From NCBI GenBank assembly GCA_030524545.1, contig JAUNGM010000001.1, positions 186,001 to 250,000 on the forward strand: 64,000 nt of DNA, read 5' to 3'. The stretch comes from Eubacteriales bacterium. Its GTDB lineage: Bacteria; Bacillota; Clostridia; Lachnospirales; Lachnospiraceae. Made by a program: the position numbers and the translations under genes. The notes under the pieces are model-generated. The model was not told the origin of the DNA. It worked only from the letters and a program-made list of their open reading frames with translations, and did no database searches. This document shows positions 27,303 through 36,091 of the stretch, in pieces (position 1 is the first letter of the stretch; the number at the start of each line of letters is the position of its first letter).

Positions 27303-29089
27303 TGGCATTTCCTTTACATTTTTTAATCAGTAATGTTTTTATCAGCATATTGCTCAGTTGTATTCTATTTTCAAAAAAAATATTGAAAAAGCACATTACC
27401 TTAAAGGCACAATATCATTTATGGTATATTTTTGTCTTTGCACTGTTTTTACCATTTTTACCCTATAAACTTTTTACTCCTGAGAGGTTATTTCTGTTAA
27501 TACAGCAATTGGTCTGCCGCAAATCTTATTCCCCATCTTCTGCTTTAGCTGGAAATACCGTCAGTACTCCCGCAGCACCAATTTTAGGGTTGAATGATTT
27601 TTCAACAGCAATTGCTTCATCCGGCACAGTTTTAAATATTATATTATGGGGAATCTGGATGGCAGGTATGTTCACAGCTGCCTTATTTACCATTTATACA
27701 ATGGTAAAAATTTATCTTTTACGCAAAAATGCATATCTTATAACGAAACAGGCAGAACCCGATTTATATTGTCAGTTTTTTGCCTCCATGCAAGAATTAC
27801 ATATTAAACGAGAGGTTAAATTGTATGCTTCCTGCACTCTCCCGAGTCCTGTCTCTTATGGCTTGATCCGCCCAACCATTATCATTCCGCAGGATTTAGA
27901 CATCCTTTTATCTGAAGAAGATGTCCGCTACATTTTCCTGCATGAACTGCAGCATTACAAACATAAAGACACCATTTTAAATTATTTTGTCTGCCTGCTG
28001 CAAATTATTTATTGGTTTAATCCTTTTATCTGGTATGGATTCCGCCAATTACAAAAAGACCGGGAAATTGCATGTGATAACTCTGTTATTTCTGTAATCG
28101 GTAAAGAGAAATGTTTGAATTACGGATATACAATGATAAAATACACTGAACATATGCAAAAAGGAATGTTCTTCTCTCCTTTATCTGCTTTGGGCGGAAG
28201 CAAAGATACCATCAGGCAGAGAATTATAGAAATAGCGGACTATAAAAGCGATTCTGTTTGTCAGAGAATCAAAAGCATTGGCGTTATGATTCTTACTTTA
28301 TTGCTGGTATATTGTTCCAGTCCGTTATTTACAACATACGCATCTCAAAATTCTTCCTTCCATCTTAAGAGTGACAATTGGGAATCTATTGATGTCGGTT
28401 CCTATTTTGATGGGGCGGATGGCTCATTTGTTTTATATGATATGGCCAATGACCAGTTCCAAATTTATAACAAAGAATTCGGCGAACAGCAGGTTTCTCC
28501 TGATTCTACTTTTAAAATTTACAGTGGACTTTTTGCTTTGGAGGAAAATATTATTTCCCCTGATTCTTCTTTACAAAAATGGGACGGAACGGAACAGGCT
28601 TTTGATTCCTGGAATCATGATCAGACATTAACCACTGCCATGCAGAATTCTGTAAACTGGTATTTTCAAGATTTAGACAGCCAGTTAGGACTTGCCACAC
28701 TCTCTTCCTATTATCATAAGATTTCTTATGGCAACTGTGATCTGAGCGGCGGGATAGCACAATACTGGGCAGAATCTTCTTTAAAAATTTCTCCTGTTGA
28801 ACAGGTGATACTATTATCTGATCTGTTAGAAAATAAATGGGACTTCCAAGAGCAAAACATTGATGCTGTAAAAAATTCGCTGTTTATATCTGACACCCCT
28901 GCCGGAAAACTTTATGGCAAGACAGGTACCGGTTCTGTCAATGGACAAAATGTAAATGGCTGGTTTATTGGATTTATTGAGAAGGACGGAAGTATCTATT
29001 GCTTCGCTACTAATCTGCAGAATTCCGAAATCTGCACTGGCAGCAAGGCTTCTGAAATTACAATGAACATTTTAGATAGTATTTTATAA
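27302..29089 (+). CDS. blaR1: BlaR1-type beta-lactam sensor and signal-transducing metalloprotease
   Basis: 595 residues, full BlaR1 length. The N-terminal membrane part holds the M56 zinc site HELQH (about 213-217) on the inner face. After a helix near residue 325 (SIGVMILTLLLVYCSS) comes an extracellular penicillin-binding sensor domain of class-D type: active-site Ser in STFK (about 400), YGN for the SxN motif, and KTGTG (about 539). Acylation of the Ser by a beta-lactam would activate the protease, which relieves BlaI repression. All motifs needed are intact. It is coupled to blaI by a 1-base overlap. Confidence 0.95.
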   Translation: MAFPLHFLISNVFISILLSCILFSKKILKKHITLKAQYHLWYIFVFALFLPFLPYKLFTPERLFLLIQQLVCRKSYSPSSALAGNTVSTPAAPILGLNDFSTAIASSGTVLNIILWGIWMAGMFTAALFTIYTMVKIYLLRKNAYLITKQAEPDLYCQFFASMQELHIKREVKLYASCTLPSPVSYGLIRPTIIIPQDLDILLSEEDVRYIFLHELQHYKHKDTILNYFVCLLQIIYWFNPFIWYGFRQLQKDREIACDNSVISVIGKEKCLNYGYTMIKYTEHMQKGMFFSPLSALGGSKDTIRQRIIEIADYKSDSVCQRIKSIGVMILTLLLVYCSSPLFTTYASQNSSFHLKSDNWESIDVGSYFDGADGSFVLYDMANDQFQIYNKEFGEQQVSPDSTFKIYSGLFALEENIISPDSSLQKWDGTEQAFDSWNHDQTLTTAMQNSVNWYFQDLDSQLGLATLSSYYHKISYGNCDLSGGIAQYWAESSLKISPVEQVILLSDLLENKWDFQEQNIDAVKNSLFISDTPAGKLYGKTGTGSVNGQNVNGWFIGFIEKDGSIYCFATNLQNSEICTGSKASEITMNILDSIL

Positions 29090-29166
29090 TGATAGAAATC
29101 ATTGCAGTGAAAAATTTTCAGGCATAATTAATATGGAAAAAATGGAAATTTAGGAAGGTGATTGAA

Positions 29167-30534
29167 ATGATTTATGAAACCCAACAGGAAACAGACAGTT
29201 TGGAATCCCCCATTGTCAGTATCATTGTACCTTTATATAATGCGGAAAGTGTCATAACCCGCTGTGTTGACAGTATTTTAAAACAGAATTTCAGTGATTT
29301 TGAATTGCTTCTGGTAGATGACGGAAGTCTGGACGCCTCTGGACGTATTTGTGACGAATATGCCAAAAAGGATGCCAGAGTCCATGTGATCCACAAGGAG
29401 AATACCGGTGTTTCCGACAGCAGAAATATTGCGATCCAGAAGGCCCGGGGAACCTATCTCCAGTTTGTGGACAGTGATGACTGGCTTGCTCCGGAGGCAA
29501 CCGGCTTATTGCTTTCCTGCGCCAAAGCCTATCCCTGTGATCTTGTTGTATCCCATTTCTACCGTGTGATCGATAACAGGATTGCCCATAAAGGTGACAT
29601 TCAGGAAAACGGGCTTTTAAGCAGGGAAGAATTTGCTTCTTACATGATGGAAAAACCTGCGGATTTTTACTACGGTGTTCTTTGGAACAAATTATATAAA
29701 AAATCACTGGTGGAACTGTTTCATCTTAAAATGGATACGGAAATCAGTTGGTGCGAAGATTTCATGTTTAATCTTGAATATATCTGCCATACCAAAAACA
29801 TTTATGTTCTTCGTGTTCCAATCTACTACTATGTAAAAACCAAACATTCCCTGTCTACCCAGGGAATCAGCTTGACAAAAACAATCAAGATGAAAACTAT
29901 GGTATTTGAATACTATAAGAAGTTTTACAAAGAAGTCTTTGATGAAAAAGACTATGAAAGAAGCAGGCTGCAGGTATACCGGTTTTTCCTGGATGCCGCA
30001 AATGACGGAATCGTACCGCCTGCCCAGCTTCCCGGAGTCCTCAGGCTTGGAGAAGAACGGACACAGATCAATCCCAAAGTTCTGGAGAACGATATTACTT
30101 TACTGGATGTATATCTGAAGCGGAAGTGCCTGGAATTATGCTTAAAGCCAATCACCTTTCGATACAACCTGCAGTCAGAGGAAGTATATTTACTGCTGTT
30201 TTTAAGCCAGAATCATGATATGCATACCCGAAAAGAGCTGGCTGATTTCATCGGACAACCCAAAAGAAAGCTCGATGGCGCATTACAGAAATTAAAAACT
30301 CATGGATACCTTACCTGGACAGAACATACGTCAAAGGACAAAACTTCCAAATCAACCGTCAGGCTGCTGGACATTCAGCTTCTTCCCATTACAGAGCCAA
30401 TCCTGTACGAGTTAAATGAAGCCCAGGAAAACTATCATCATATCATTTTCTCAGGATTTACAGAAACAGAGCTTAACGAATATGAAGAACTGTCAAAAAG
30501 ATTAAAAGAAAATATCATCAAGATCCTATTGTAA
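29167..30534 (+). CDS. Family 2 glycosyltransferase fused to a MarR-type winged helix
   Basis: 455 residues from the ATG at 29167 (AGGAAGG 8 bases before; an in-frame GTG at 29158 overlaps that site). Residues about 15-220 are a GT-A family 2 transferase: VSIIVPLYNAESVITRCVDS, VDDGS, GVSDSRNIAIQKARG and the DxD-like VDSDDW near 102. Residues about 335-455 form a MarR-type domain: LLLFLSQNHDMHTRKELADF, PKRKLDGALQKLKTHGYL, a charged wing with TSKDKTSKST, and the long helical dimerisation tail FTETELNEYEELSKRLKENI. No membrane helix is seen. It lies 68 bp after blaR1 on the same strand and may be read with it. The fusion of a sugar transferase with a DNA-binding module is unusual. Confidence 0.85.
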   Translation: MIYETQQETDSLESPIVSIIVPLYNAESVITRCVDSILKQNFSDFELLLVDDGSLDASGRICDEYAKKDARVHVIHKENTGVSDSRNIAIQKARGTYLQFVDSDDWLAPEATGLLLSCAKAYPCDLVVSHFYRVIDNRIAHKGDIQENGLLSREEFASYMMEKPADFYYGVLWNKLYKKSLVELFHLKMDTEISWCEDFMFNLEYICHTKNIYVLRVPIYYYVKTKHSLSTQGISLTKTIKMKTMVFEYYKKFYKEVFDEKDYERSRLQVYRFFLDAANDGIVPPAQLPGVLRLGEERTQINPKVLENDITLLDVYLKRKCLELCLKPITFRYNLQSEEVYLLLFLSQNHDMHTRKELADFIGQPKRKLDGALQKLKTHGYLTWTEHTSKDKTSKSTVRLLDIQLLPITEPILYELNEAQENYHHIIFSGFTETELNEYEELSKRLKENIIKILL

Positions 30535-30607
30535 ATTTCTCATCCTCGTTGTAAAATCACAAGATAATCACAAAATCAGTAATTCTTATCCATATCATTC
30601 TTCTTCA

Positions 30608-30644
30608 CCCTTCATTCAAAGAATCCTCTCTTTTGAATGAAGGG
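30608..30644. repeat. Perfect 13-bp inverted repeat after the glycosyltransferase gene
   Basis: CCCTTCATTCAAA and TTTGAATGAAGGG flank an 11-base loop, and pairing extends to TTC...GAA across one mismatch. No T run follows on either strand, so it is not a classical terminator, though it may block 3' decay. Confidence 0.6.
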
Positions 30645-31045
30645 CGAAAGACCTATGCATGAATCATTTATTGTGAAACCCTATAATCGTTCCGGTCAGC
30701 AGGAACATCAATGATCTCAGGAAAAGCACTGGAAGCTGCCAGCAAAGATATCTCTTCGTGCCTGTATTTTTAGTCTTTTTTTTCATCATTTGCTGCATGA
30801 TTATATCGAATGTGAAAGCAGTCGGATTTTCCAGGATTCCTGAAGTGTTTTCTATGGTCAAGCCATAATCAGCTACCAGCAGTTCACCGGAAATACAGGA
30901 AGCCATGGTGCTACTTCAAATAGCTTGCTTTTTTGAATTTCAAAATCCAAATCCTGCTGCTCAATTTTGTGAACGACAGTTAGCAGCTTATCAATCATAC
31001 CCAAACATCCACCGGACATCTAGTGCTCGCATAAGCGCAGAGTAC
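30645..31045 (-). other. Gene-free stretch with decayed coding signal
   Basis: About 400 bp between the glycosyltransferase and the flavodoxin lipoprotein. On the minus strand short coding-like runs in different frames follow each other, for example MIDKLLTVVHKIEQQDLDFE and ISLLAASSAFPEIIDVPADR. They suggest a gene broken by frameshifts. I cannot name the family. No promoter or RNA element is evident. Confidence 0.35.
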
Positions 31046-31807
31046 TCATTCTACATTCAAATTAAGACCATTCACCCACTCCACAACATCTCTTTCCGCT
31101 TCTGATACACTGTTTCGGGAGATAGAAAGTCCGTCAGAAATAACCGATGCGTTCGGCTGCAGTTCCGAAATCGTCTGAATGGTTCCGGAAAAACCGCTTC
31201 CGCCATGGGTTGTAAACGGAATAATGGTTTTACCGCTGAAATCATATTCTTCAAGGAACGTATAAAGCGGCATCGGAAGATCAGCGTTCCAGTTGGGATA
31301 GCCCAGGAAAATCACGTCATAGCTGTCAGGATTCTCAATCTGTGCCGCAAGCTCCGGTCTGGCGTTATCCGCTTTCTCATTATAGGCAAACTCCAAAAGA
31401 GGGTCGTGCGTTGTGGGATATTCCTGCACCGTTTCGATCGCAAACAAATCTCCACCTGTTTCACGCTGAATAATCTGCGCAATGTACTCATTGCTTCCCA
31501 AAACCTCTCCGTTTACTGCAACGCGGCTCGCACTGGCTACTGTATCCACACCATCCGTTTCCATGACGGAGAAATATGCAATCAGGATATTACCGCTTCC
31601 TGCTTCCGCCGTATCCGAAATTTCTGCGTTTTCTGTTTCACCCTCTGCAGGTTCCCCTGTACTTTCTGCGCTGCTGTCAGCGGGTTCCGGTGCCGGAGCC
31701 ACAGTTTCTGCCAGTGTATCTTCTACAGTATTCTGATTATTATTTCCGCAAGCAGCCAGAGAAAGAACCATAAATGCAGAAAGAAGTATGGCTGTTATTT
31801 TTTTCAT
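31046..31807 (-). CDS. Flavodoxin-domain lipoprotein
   Basis: 253 residues with a lipoprotein signal peptide (LSLAAC, Cys20) and a Glu/Ser/Ala-rich linker to about residue 72. A flavodoxin-like domain follows: NILIAYFSVMETDGVD for the phosphate loop, then PDSYDVIFLGYPNWNADLPM and FSGKTIIPFTTHGGSGFSGT. The same core recurs in the genes at 46917, 47817 and 49168. As a lipoprotein it should sit on the outer face of the membrane and presumably carry FMN there; FMN binding is a family expectation, not visible directly. It follows the FMN-reductase gene by 45 bp in an operon behind MerR promoter copy 1. Confidence 0.92.
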   Translation of the reverse strand: MKKITAILLSAFMVLSLAACGNNNQNTVEDTLAETVAPAPEPADSSAESTGEPAEGETENAEISDTAEAGSGNILIAYFSVMETDGVDTVASASRVAVNGEVLGSNEYIAQIIQRETGGDLFAIETVQEYPTTHDPLLEFAYNEKADNARPELAAQIENPDSYDVIFLGYPNWNADLPMPLYTFLEEYDFSGKTIIPFTTHGGSGFSGTIQTISELQPNASVISDGLSISRNSVSEAERDVVEWVNGLNLNVE

Positions 31808-31852
31808 AGTTGTTTCGCTCCTTTACTCCTTTACTTTTTATAGTAATCTATA

Positions 31853-32395
31853 TCAACAGATATTTTTACCCATCTTATATGCTTCCTTCATAGCAGGATT
31901 TCCCTGAATATCGCCAAGCTGCCAGGCTCCTGCGCCATAGATGGCGCCCATCTCCTTTGCTCCCGGCAGACATTCTATGTAACCGCGCAGCCCGTCAATC
32001 GTCCTTTCCATTGCAGCTTTTCCATCTGCGGCAGTAGCAATCAGGTAAAACTCTTTGTTTTCCAGACCTGCTTTCTGTGCACCGCCCAAAGTGCGGTCGA
32101 TCATGGTCTTCATCTGCGCACACATGGTATAGAAGTATACGGGAGTGGCCAGAACAATCACATCGGCGTTCTGCATTTTCGCAATCACCTGCTCCATATC
32201 GTCCTGCTTCACACAATGCCCCAGCTTTTTACAGGCATAGCAGGCAGAGCAATAGTCAATGGTAAGCTCTGCGAGCCGAATTTTATCCACCCGATTGCCC
32301 GCCTCTTCTGCACCTTTCATAAATTGATCGCAGAGTGTGTCCGAATTGCCGCCCTTACGGGGGCTAGATGAAATAATCAATACATTTTTACTCAT
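31853..32395 (-). CDS. NADPH-dependent FMN reductase / iron-sulfur-flavoprotein-type flavodoxin
   Basis: 180 residues from the ATG at 32395 (MSKNVLIISSSPRKGGNSD). The SSPRKGGNS loop binds the FMN phosphate, and VIVLATPVYFYTMCAQMKTMIDR is the second hallmark. A CSACYACKKLGHC segment near 47-59 is the Cys-rich motif seen in this subgroup and could hold a cluster or act in redox. There is no export signal, so it is cytosolic, unlike the flavodoxin lipoprotein that follows. It is the first gene behind MerR promoter copy 1 and is divergent from the intact MerR gene. It may supply electrons to the neighbouring flavodoxins; inference. Confidence 0.92.
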   Translation of the reverse strand: MSKNVLIISSSPRKGGNSDTLCDQFMKGAEEAGNRVDKIRLAELTIDYCSACYACKKLGHCVKQDDMEQVIAKMQNADVIVLATPVYFYTMCAQMKTMIDRTLGGAQKAGLENKEFYLIATAADGKAAMERTIDGLRGYIECLPGAKEMGAIYGAGAWQLGDIQGNPAMKEAYKMGKNIC

Positions 32396-32483
32396 TTTCA
32401 GTTTGATCTCCTTTCCTGATTTTCCTTGCAGCGTCATTTAAACTATGCTATAATCCGTTTGTTATTTCCGTTTGATACTATCG

Positions 32484-32514
32484 ATTATATTTTCCGGTTG
32501 TAACAACCGGTCAA
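32484..32514 (-). promoter_or_regulatory. MerR-type promoter, copy 1 (FMN reductase/flavodoxin operon)
   Basis: On the minus strand TTGACC (32514-32509), a 19-base spacer and TATAAT (32489-32484). The spacer carries the dyad CCGGTTGTTACAACCGG (32494-32510). A 19-bp spacer with a central dyad is the signature of promoters that MerR-family activators untwist. Near-identical copies occur at 42384 and 51858. Confidence 0.88.
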
Positions 32515-32568
32515 GAGTTTTTTCAAAAAAGTATGTATTTTGTGTGAATATTAAGGAGGACATTTTAA

Positions 32569-32967
32569 ATGTATACGATGATGCAGGTCTGCAGAGAATT
32601 AGATATGACCTATCAGACCTTAAAATACTATTGCAACGAAGGGTTGGTTCCAAATGTCAAAAGAGACAGCAACAACCGCCGGATTTTCGATGAGAAAGAT
32701 GTGAAATGGATCAAAGACCTTACTTGTTTGAAAAAATGCGGTTTAAGTATTCAGGAAATGAGAGAATATCTTGAACTTTGCCTGCAGGGCGCATCCACCA
32801 TTGTTCAGCGAAAAGAAATGCTGGCAAAAAAGCAGGAGGCGCTGCTGGTTTCCATCAAAGAATTAGAGGACAGTGTTGCCTATATCGACTGGAAGCAGAA
32901 TTTCTACGACGAAGTGCTTTCCGGCAAGCGCCCTTATGTCAGTAATTTAATTCGAACAGAAGAATAA
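32569..32967 (+). CDS. MerR-family transcriptional regulator (only intact copy)
   Basis: 132 residues. The winged helix opens MYTMMQVCRELDMTYQTLKY with YYCNEGLVPNVKRDSNNRRIF, then the RD-like KWIKDLTCLKKCGLSIQEMREYL and a long dimerisation helix (about 75-118) in the style of AdhR/NmlR regulators of aldehyde or electrophile stress. No paired metal-binding cysteines are at the C-terminus, so mercury-type sensing is unlikely. Cys residues at about 8, 24, 51 and 56 could sense thiol-reactive compounds; inference. AAGGAGG precedes the start. It is divergent from the flavoprotein operon, shares promoter copy 1, and is likely the regulator of all three promoter copies. Confidence 0.92.
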   Translation: MYTMMQVCRELDMTYQTLKYYCNEGLVPNVKRDSNNRRIFDEKDVKWIKDLTCLKKCGLSIQEMREYLELCLQGASTIVQRKEMLAKKQEALLVSIKELEDSVAYIDWKQNFYDEVLSGKRPYVSNLIRTEE

Positions 32968-32975
32968 TACAACAG

Positions 32976-33025
32976 AAAAACCGTGTAACCACATGATATC
33001 ATTAACCATGTGAATACACGGTTTT
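32976..33025. terminator. Bidirectional terminator between merR-like gene and gtrA
   Basis: AAAAACCGTGTA pairs with TACACGGTTTT, with an inner CACATG/CATGTG pairing. A/T runs on both sides suit termination of the plus-strand MerR gene and the minus-strand GtrA gene. Confidence 0.85.
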
Positions 33026-33088
33026 ATTTATGAATCTCCAAATGAACTTTTTTACAGGAAATGCGCCTCTTGTCTCACATACGCCGTT

Positions 33089-33592
33089 TCACTTCTTATC
33101 CGGCATAACCCAGAATTTCATTGCCGGATAGTTGATCACTACCTGCACTACGATATTCACCACATTCGCCAAAGTGGGGGCAAGGCCTGAAGATATGCCA
33201 ATATTTACGAAAAATGCCTGACTGTATGCCGGAAGAGCAGCCGACACGATAACCAACATCACTGCAACCACAATATATTTAGGCACTGCCTTTCCAAAAT
33301 CCGCATTGGATTTGAATACCAGATTTTTCTGTCCAAAAAAATTTACAGTCTGAGCCAACGCCGTAGCCACAAGGAAACTCAAAAAGCCGCATAGACCAAG
33401 ATCACTTTCTACATTTGTATAGTTAAAAATCAGGAAACGGAACGGCTGGTTTGAAAAGGCACGAAATACAAATCCGGTACAGATCCACATGACAATAAAG
33501 TTCGTAACAGTCGCACAATTGGATAGTATATTAAATAAAATAAACTCCCAGGCTGTAGGATGCTCTTTGATCCACTTTTTAACAACGTTCAT
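33089..33592 (-). CDS. GtrA-family membrane protein
   Basis: 167 residues with four membrane helices in the GtrA pattern: FILFNILSNCATVTNFIVMW, a second near FLVATALAQTVNFFGQKNLVF with the conserved Gln-Lys-Phe-like QKNLVF, and PTLANVVNIVVQVVINYPAMKFWV. GtrA proteins help flip or position polyprenyl-linked sugars for cell-surface glycosylation. It overlaps the GH3 gene by 4 bp and is the last gene of the GH3-GH3-GtrA operon. No glycosyltransferase is directly adjacent; the GT2-MarR gene is about 3 kb away in the opposite direction. Confidence 0.88.
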   Translation of the reverse strand: MNVVKKWIKEHPTAWEFILFNILSNCATVTNFIVMWICTGFVFRAFSNQPFRFLIFNYTNVESDLGLCGFLSFLVATALAQTVNFFGQKNLVFKSNADFGKAVPKYIVVAVMLVIVSAALPAYSQAFFVNIGISSGLAPTLANVVNIVVQVVINYPAMKFWVMPDKK

Positions 33593-36024
33593 TTCTTTTC
33601 TCCCTTCGCAAGCTTCGCCGAATACTTTTTATTTGCTGCTCTGTTTTTGAAAAAACCTCTGATAATTCTTCCAAGTCCGCGGAAGAAATGGCCGTTCACT
33701 GCCTGCACCATGCCCTCTGCCATTTCCATGCTGACCATCCCTCCGGTCATTTTGGCAATTCCCCGAAATGGCATGTTATAGATAAACAGGATATTCAAAT
33801 CCGGTTTTCCTGCCGCTTCACTTTTCTTTTTCATATCTGTAAGCCGGTGATAAATGAAGCGGGCCAGTCCGCTCTTTGCATAATACATCTGGCAGATAGC
33901 ATCATTGATTCCCAATTCTCCTGTCCATTTTCCATAAGGAATCGAATGTCCCAGAAGCTTCTCAAATTCATCATCCCCTACCTGCTGTATCAATCCGGAA
34001 TAATATGAGGGCATTTCCGCTTTTATGTACGGATACTTCGTAGTTGTACCCTTGTCAATCCGCACTTCCCCTTTCAGTCTGATATCCGCCACACTGGTTC
34101 CTATCATAATCTGATAAACTCCGGACTCAATCTCCCAGGAGTCCGTATTGACATTCCAGTACCGGAAAGATTTATCATCAAAATCAATCTGTACTCTGAG
34201 ACTCTCCCCTGCTTTTAAAAATACTTTTTTAAATCCCTTTAATTCTTTTACCGGGCGGAAAATCTCTGAGTCAGGAAAACCAATGTACAGCTGCGCTACC
34301 TCTGCGCCATCATATTCCCCTGTATTCGTAAGCAGGAAAGAAACACCTATCTTATTTACCTCCAGATCAGAATACTCAAATGTCGTATAGGAAAGTCCAA
34401 AACCAAATGGATACTGGACTCTCACTTTGCTCGTATCAAAATAACGATAGCCTACATAAACACTTTCCCTATACTCTGCATTACGCTCCGTACTGGGGAA
34501 GTTTCGGAATGCCGACGTATCCTCATAACGAATCGGATATGTCTCACTCAATCTGCCCGACGGATTCACTTTCCCCGTAATAATGTCTAATATTGCGTTT
34601 GCTCCCGCCTGTCCGTTCAAATAGCCGTGAAGAATGCCTTTGCAGCAATAATGCCAGGGCATTTCAATGGCAGAGCCAGCGCTTAATATACCTACAATAT
34701 TGGGATTTACCTGTGCGATCGCTGTCAACAGATCAATTTGGTTCTGCGGGATACGCATGTGAGTACGGTCGAGTCCTTCCGATTCACTTAATTCATCAAG
34801 TCCAAAGAAATACAGTACAACATCCGCTGCCAGAGCAAGATCCACCGCTTCCTTTACCATGGCTGCATCCGCTCCGCCTGTCCTCTGGTATCCTCTGCTT
34901 ATTCCTACTACCTGAAGATCATACTCTTTTATCATTTTCTCGACTGTATCCAGCCTCGTTGGATTTACCATAGAGGAACCGGCTCCCTGATATCTGGGCG
35001 TGACAGCAAAATCACCAATCACTGCTACTTTCATTCCTGCCTGAAGAGGAAGAATATGTTCTATATTTTTCAATAACACTGTACTTTCCGCAGCAGCTTT
35101 TCTTGCCAGCTCATGGTGTTCCGTTTCGTCAAAGCTTTCTTTCTTCTTTTTGGACGATTCACTTAAGCTAAGTACTGCATCCAACAGAGCATCCACGCAA
35201 TGATCCAATTCTTCCATTGTCAGCGTATGATTCTGTATGGCCTGTATTAGTTCTCTTGCAGAATCAAGCCCAGGAGCTGGCATTTCCAGATTGGCTCCTG
35301 CGGCCACCCCACGCACATGGTCATTCGAGCCTCCCCAATCCGAGATTACTATACCGTCAAATCCCCATTCCTCCCGCAAAATCTCCTGAAGCAGATGTTT
35401 ATTTTCATTCGCATAGACACCATTTACCTCATTGTAGCTGCTCATAATGGTCTTTGCACCGCCTTCTTTTACAGCTATTTCAAATCCGTTCAGATATATC
35501 TCCCGTAGTGTCCTCTCATCCAGCACAGAATTCATTGCCATGCGGCGCAGCTCCTGGCTGTTCACCGCAAAATGTTTCGGGCAGGCATACACCCCCTGAC
35601 TCTGGATTCCTCTGATATAGGAAGCCGCCATTTTTCCTGAAAGGTACGGATCTTCTGAAAAGTATTCAAAATTCCGGCCGCATAAAGGACTCCTTTTAAT
35701 ATTCAGCCCCGGTCCAAGCAATACATTGACATCCTGAACAGACGCTTCTTCTCCCAAAGCCCTTCCCAATTCTTCCCCTAAATTCTCATCCCAACTGTTG
35801 GCAATGGTAGCCGCTGTAGGGAAACAGGTTGCCTTAAGCGAAGCGTTCAATCCAAGGTGATCTCCTGCACCTGCCTGTTTTCGGATTCCGTGCGGACCAT
35901 CCGAGCAAAAAATAGAAGGTATCCCCAATCTTTCAAAATCCCATGTCTGCCAAACAGTTTTTCCGCTTAAAAATGCTGCCTTTTCTTCCAGACTCATTTT
36001 ATCAATTAATGCTTTATGCTTCAT
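33589..36024 (-). CDS. Glycoside hydrolase family 3 (beta-glucosidase type)
   Basis: 811 residues from the ATG at 36024 with AGGAGG close by; the frame extends 20 codons further into an intercistronic hairpin. Domain order is normal for GH3: the barrel (FCSDGPHGIRKQ, then CGRNFEYFSEDPYLSGKMA and KHFAVNSQE), catalytic nucleophile Asp near 227 in GIVISDWGGSNDH, the second alpha/beta domain, and a fibronectin-like domain (FGLSYTTFEYSDLEV). A C-terminal extra about 130 residues after the Fn3 part (KAEMPSYYSGLIQQVGDDEF onwards) is seen in some clostridial GH3s. There is no signal peptide, so it is cytosolic. Confidence 0.93.
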   Translation of the reverse strand: MKHKALIDKMSLEEKAAFLSGKTVWQTWDFERLGIPSIFCSDGPHGIRKQAGAGDHLGLNASLKATCFPTAATIANSWDENLGEELGRALGEEASVQDVNVLLGPGLNIKRSPLCGRNFEYFSEDPYLSGKMAASYIRGIQSQGVYACPKHFAVNSQELRRMAMNSVLDERTLREIYLNGFEIAVKEGGAKTIMSSYNEVNGVYANENKHLLQEILREEWGFDGIVISDWGGSNDHVRGVAAGANLEMPAPGLDSARELIQAIQNHTLTMEELDHCVDALLDAVLSLSESSKKKKESFDETEHHELARKAAAESTVLLKNIEHILPLQAGMKVAVIGDFAVTPRYQGAGSSMVNPTRLDTVEKMIKEYDLQVVGISRGYQRTGGADAAMVKEAVDLALAADVVLYFFGLDELSESEGLDRTHMRIPQNQIDLLTAIAQVNPNIVGILSAGSAIEMPWHYCCKGILHGYLNGQAGANAILDIITGKVNPSGRLSETYPIRYEDTSAFRNFPSTERNAEYRESVYVGYRYFDTSKVRVQYPFGFGLSYTTFEYSDLEVNKIGVSFLLTNTGEYDGAEVAQLYIGFPDSEIFRPVKELKGFKKVFLKAGESLRVQIDFDDKSFRYWNVNTDSWEIESGVYQIMIGTSVADIRLKGEVRIDKGTTTKYPYIKAEMPSYYSGLIQQVGDDEFEKLLGHSIPYGKWTGELGINDAICQMYYAKSGLARFIYHRLTDMKKKSEAAGKPDLNILFIYNMPFRGIAKMTGGMVSMEMAEGMVQAVNGHFFRGLGRIIRGFFKNRAANKKYSAKLAKGEKK

Positions 36025-36043
36025 AAATCCTCCTAAAACACTT

Positions 36044-36075
36044 CCAGGTATAGCCACGTATTGTGCTATACCTGG
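36044..36075 (-). promoter_or_regulatory. Intercistronic hairpin between the two GH3 genes
   Basis: CCAGGTATAGC and GCTATACCTGG form a perfect 11-bp stem with a 10-base loop. It fills the 67-bp gap between the permuted GH3 stop and the next GH3 ribosome binding site. No T run follows, so it more likely stabilises or processes the message than terminates it. Confidence 0.65.
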
Positions 36076-36091
36076 ATGATGCATAATCCTC

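Noticed and set aside
30608..30644. Rho-independent terminator of the glycosyltransferase gene
   Set aside because: The stem is perfect but no T run follows on either strand.
30664..30906. 80-codon minus-strand frame as a gene
   Set aside because: No ribosome binding site or recognised family, and coding character jumps between frames; treated as decayed sequence.
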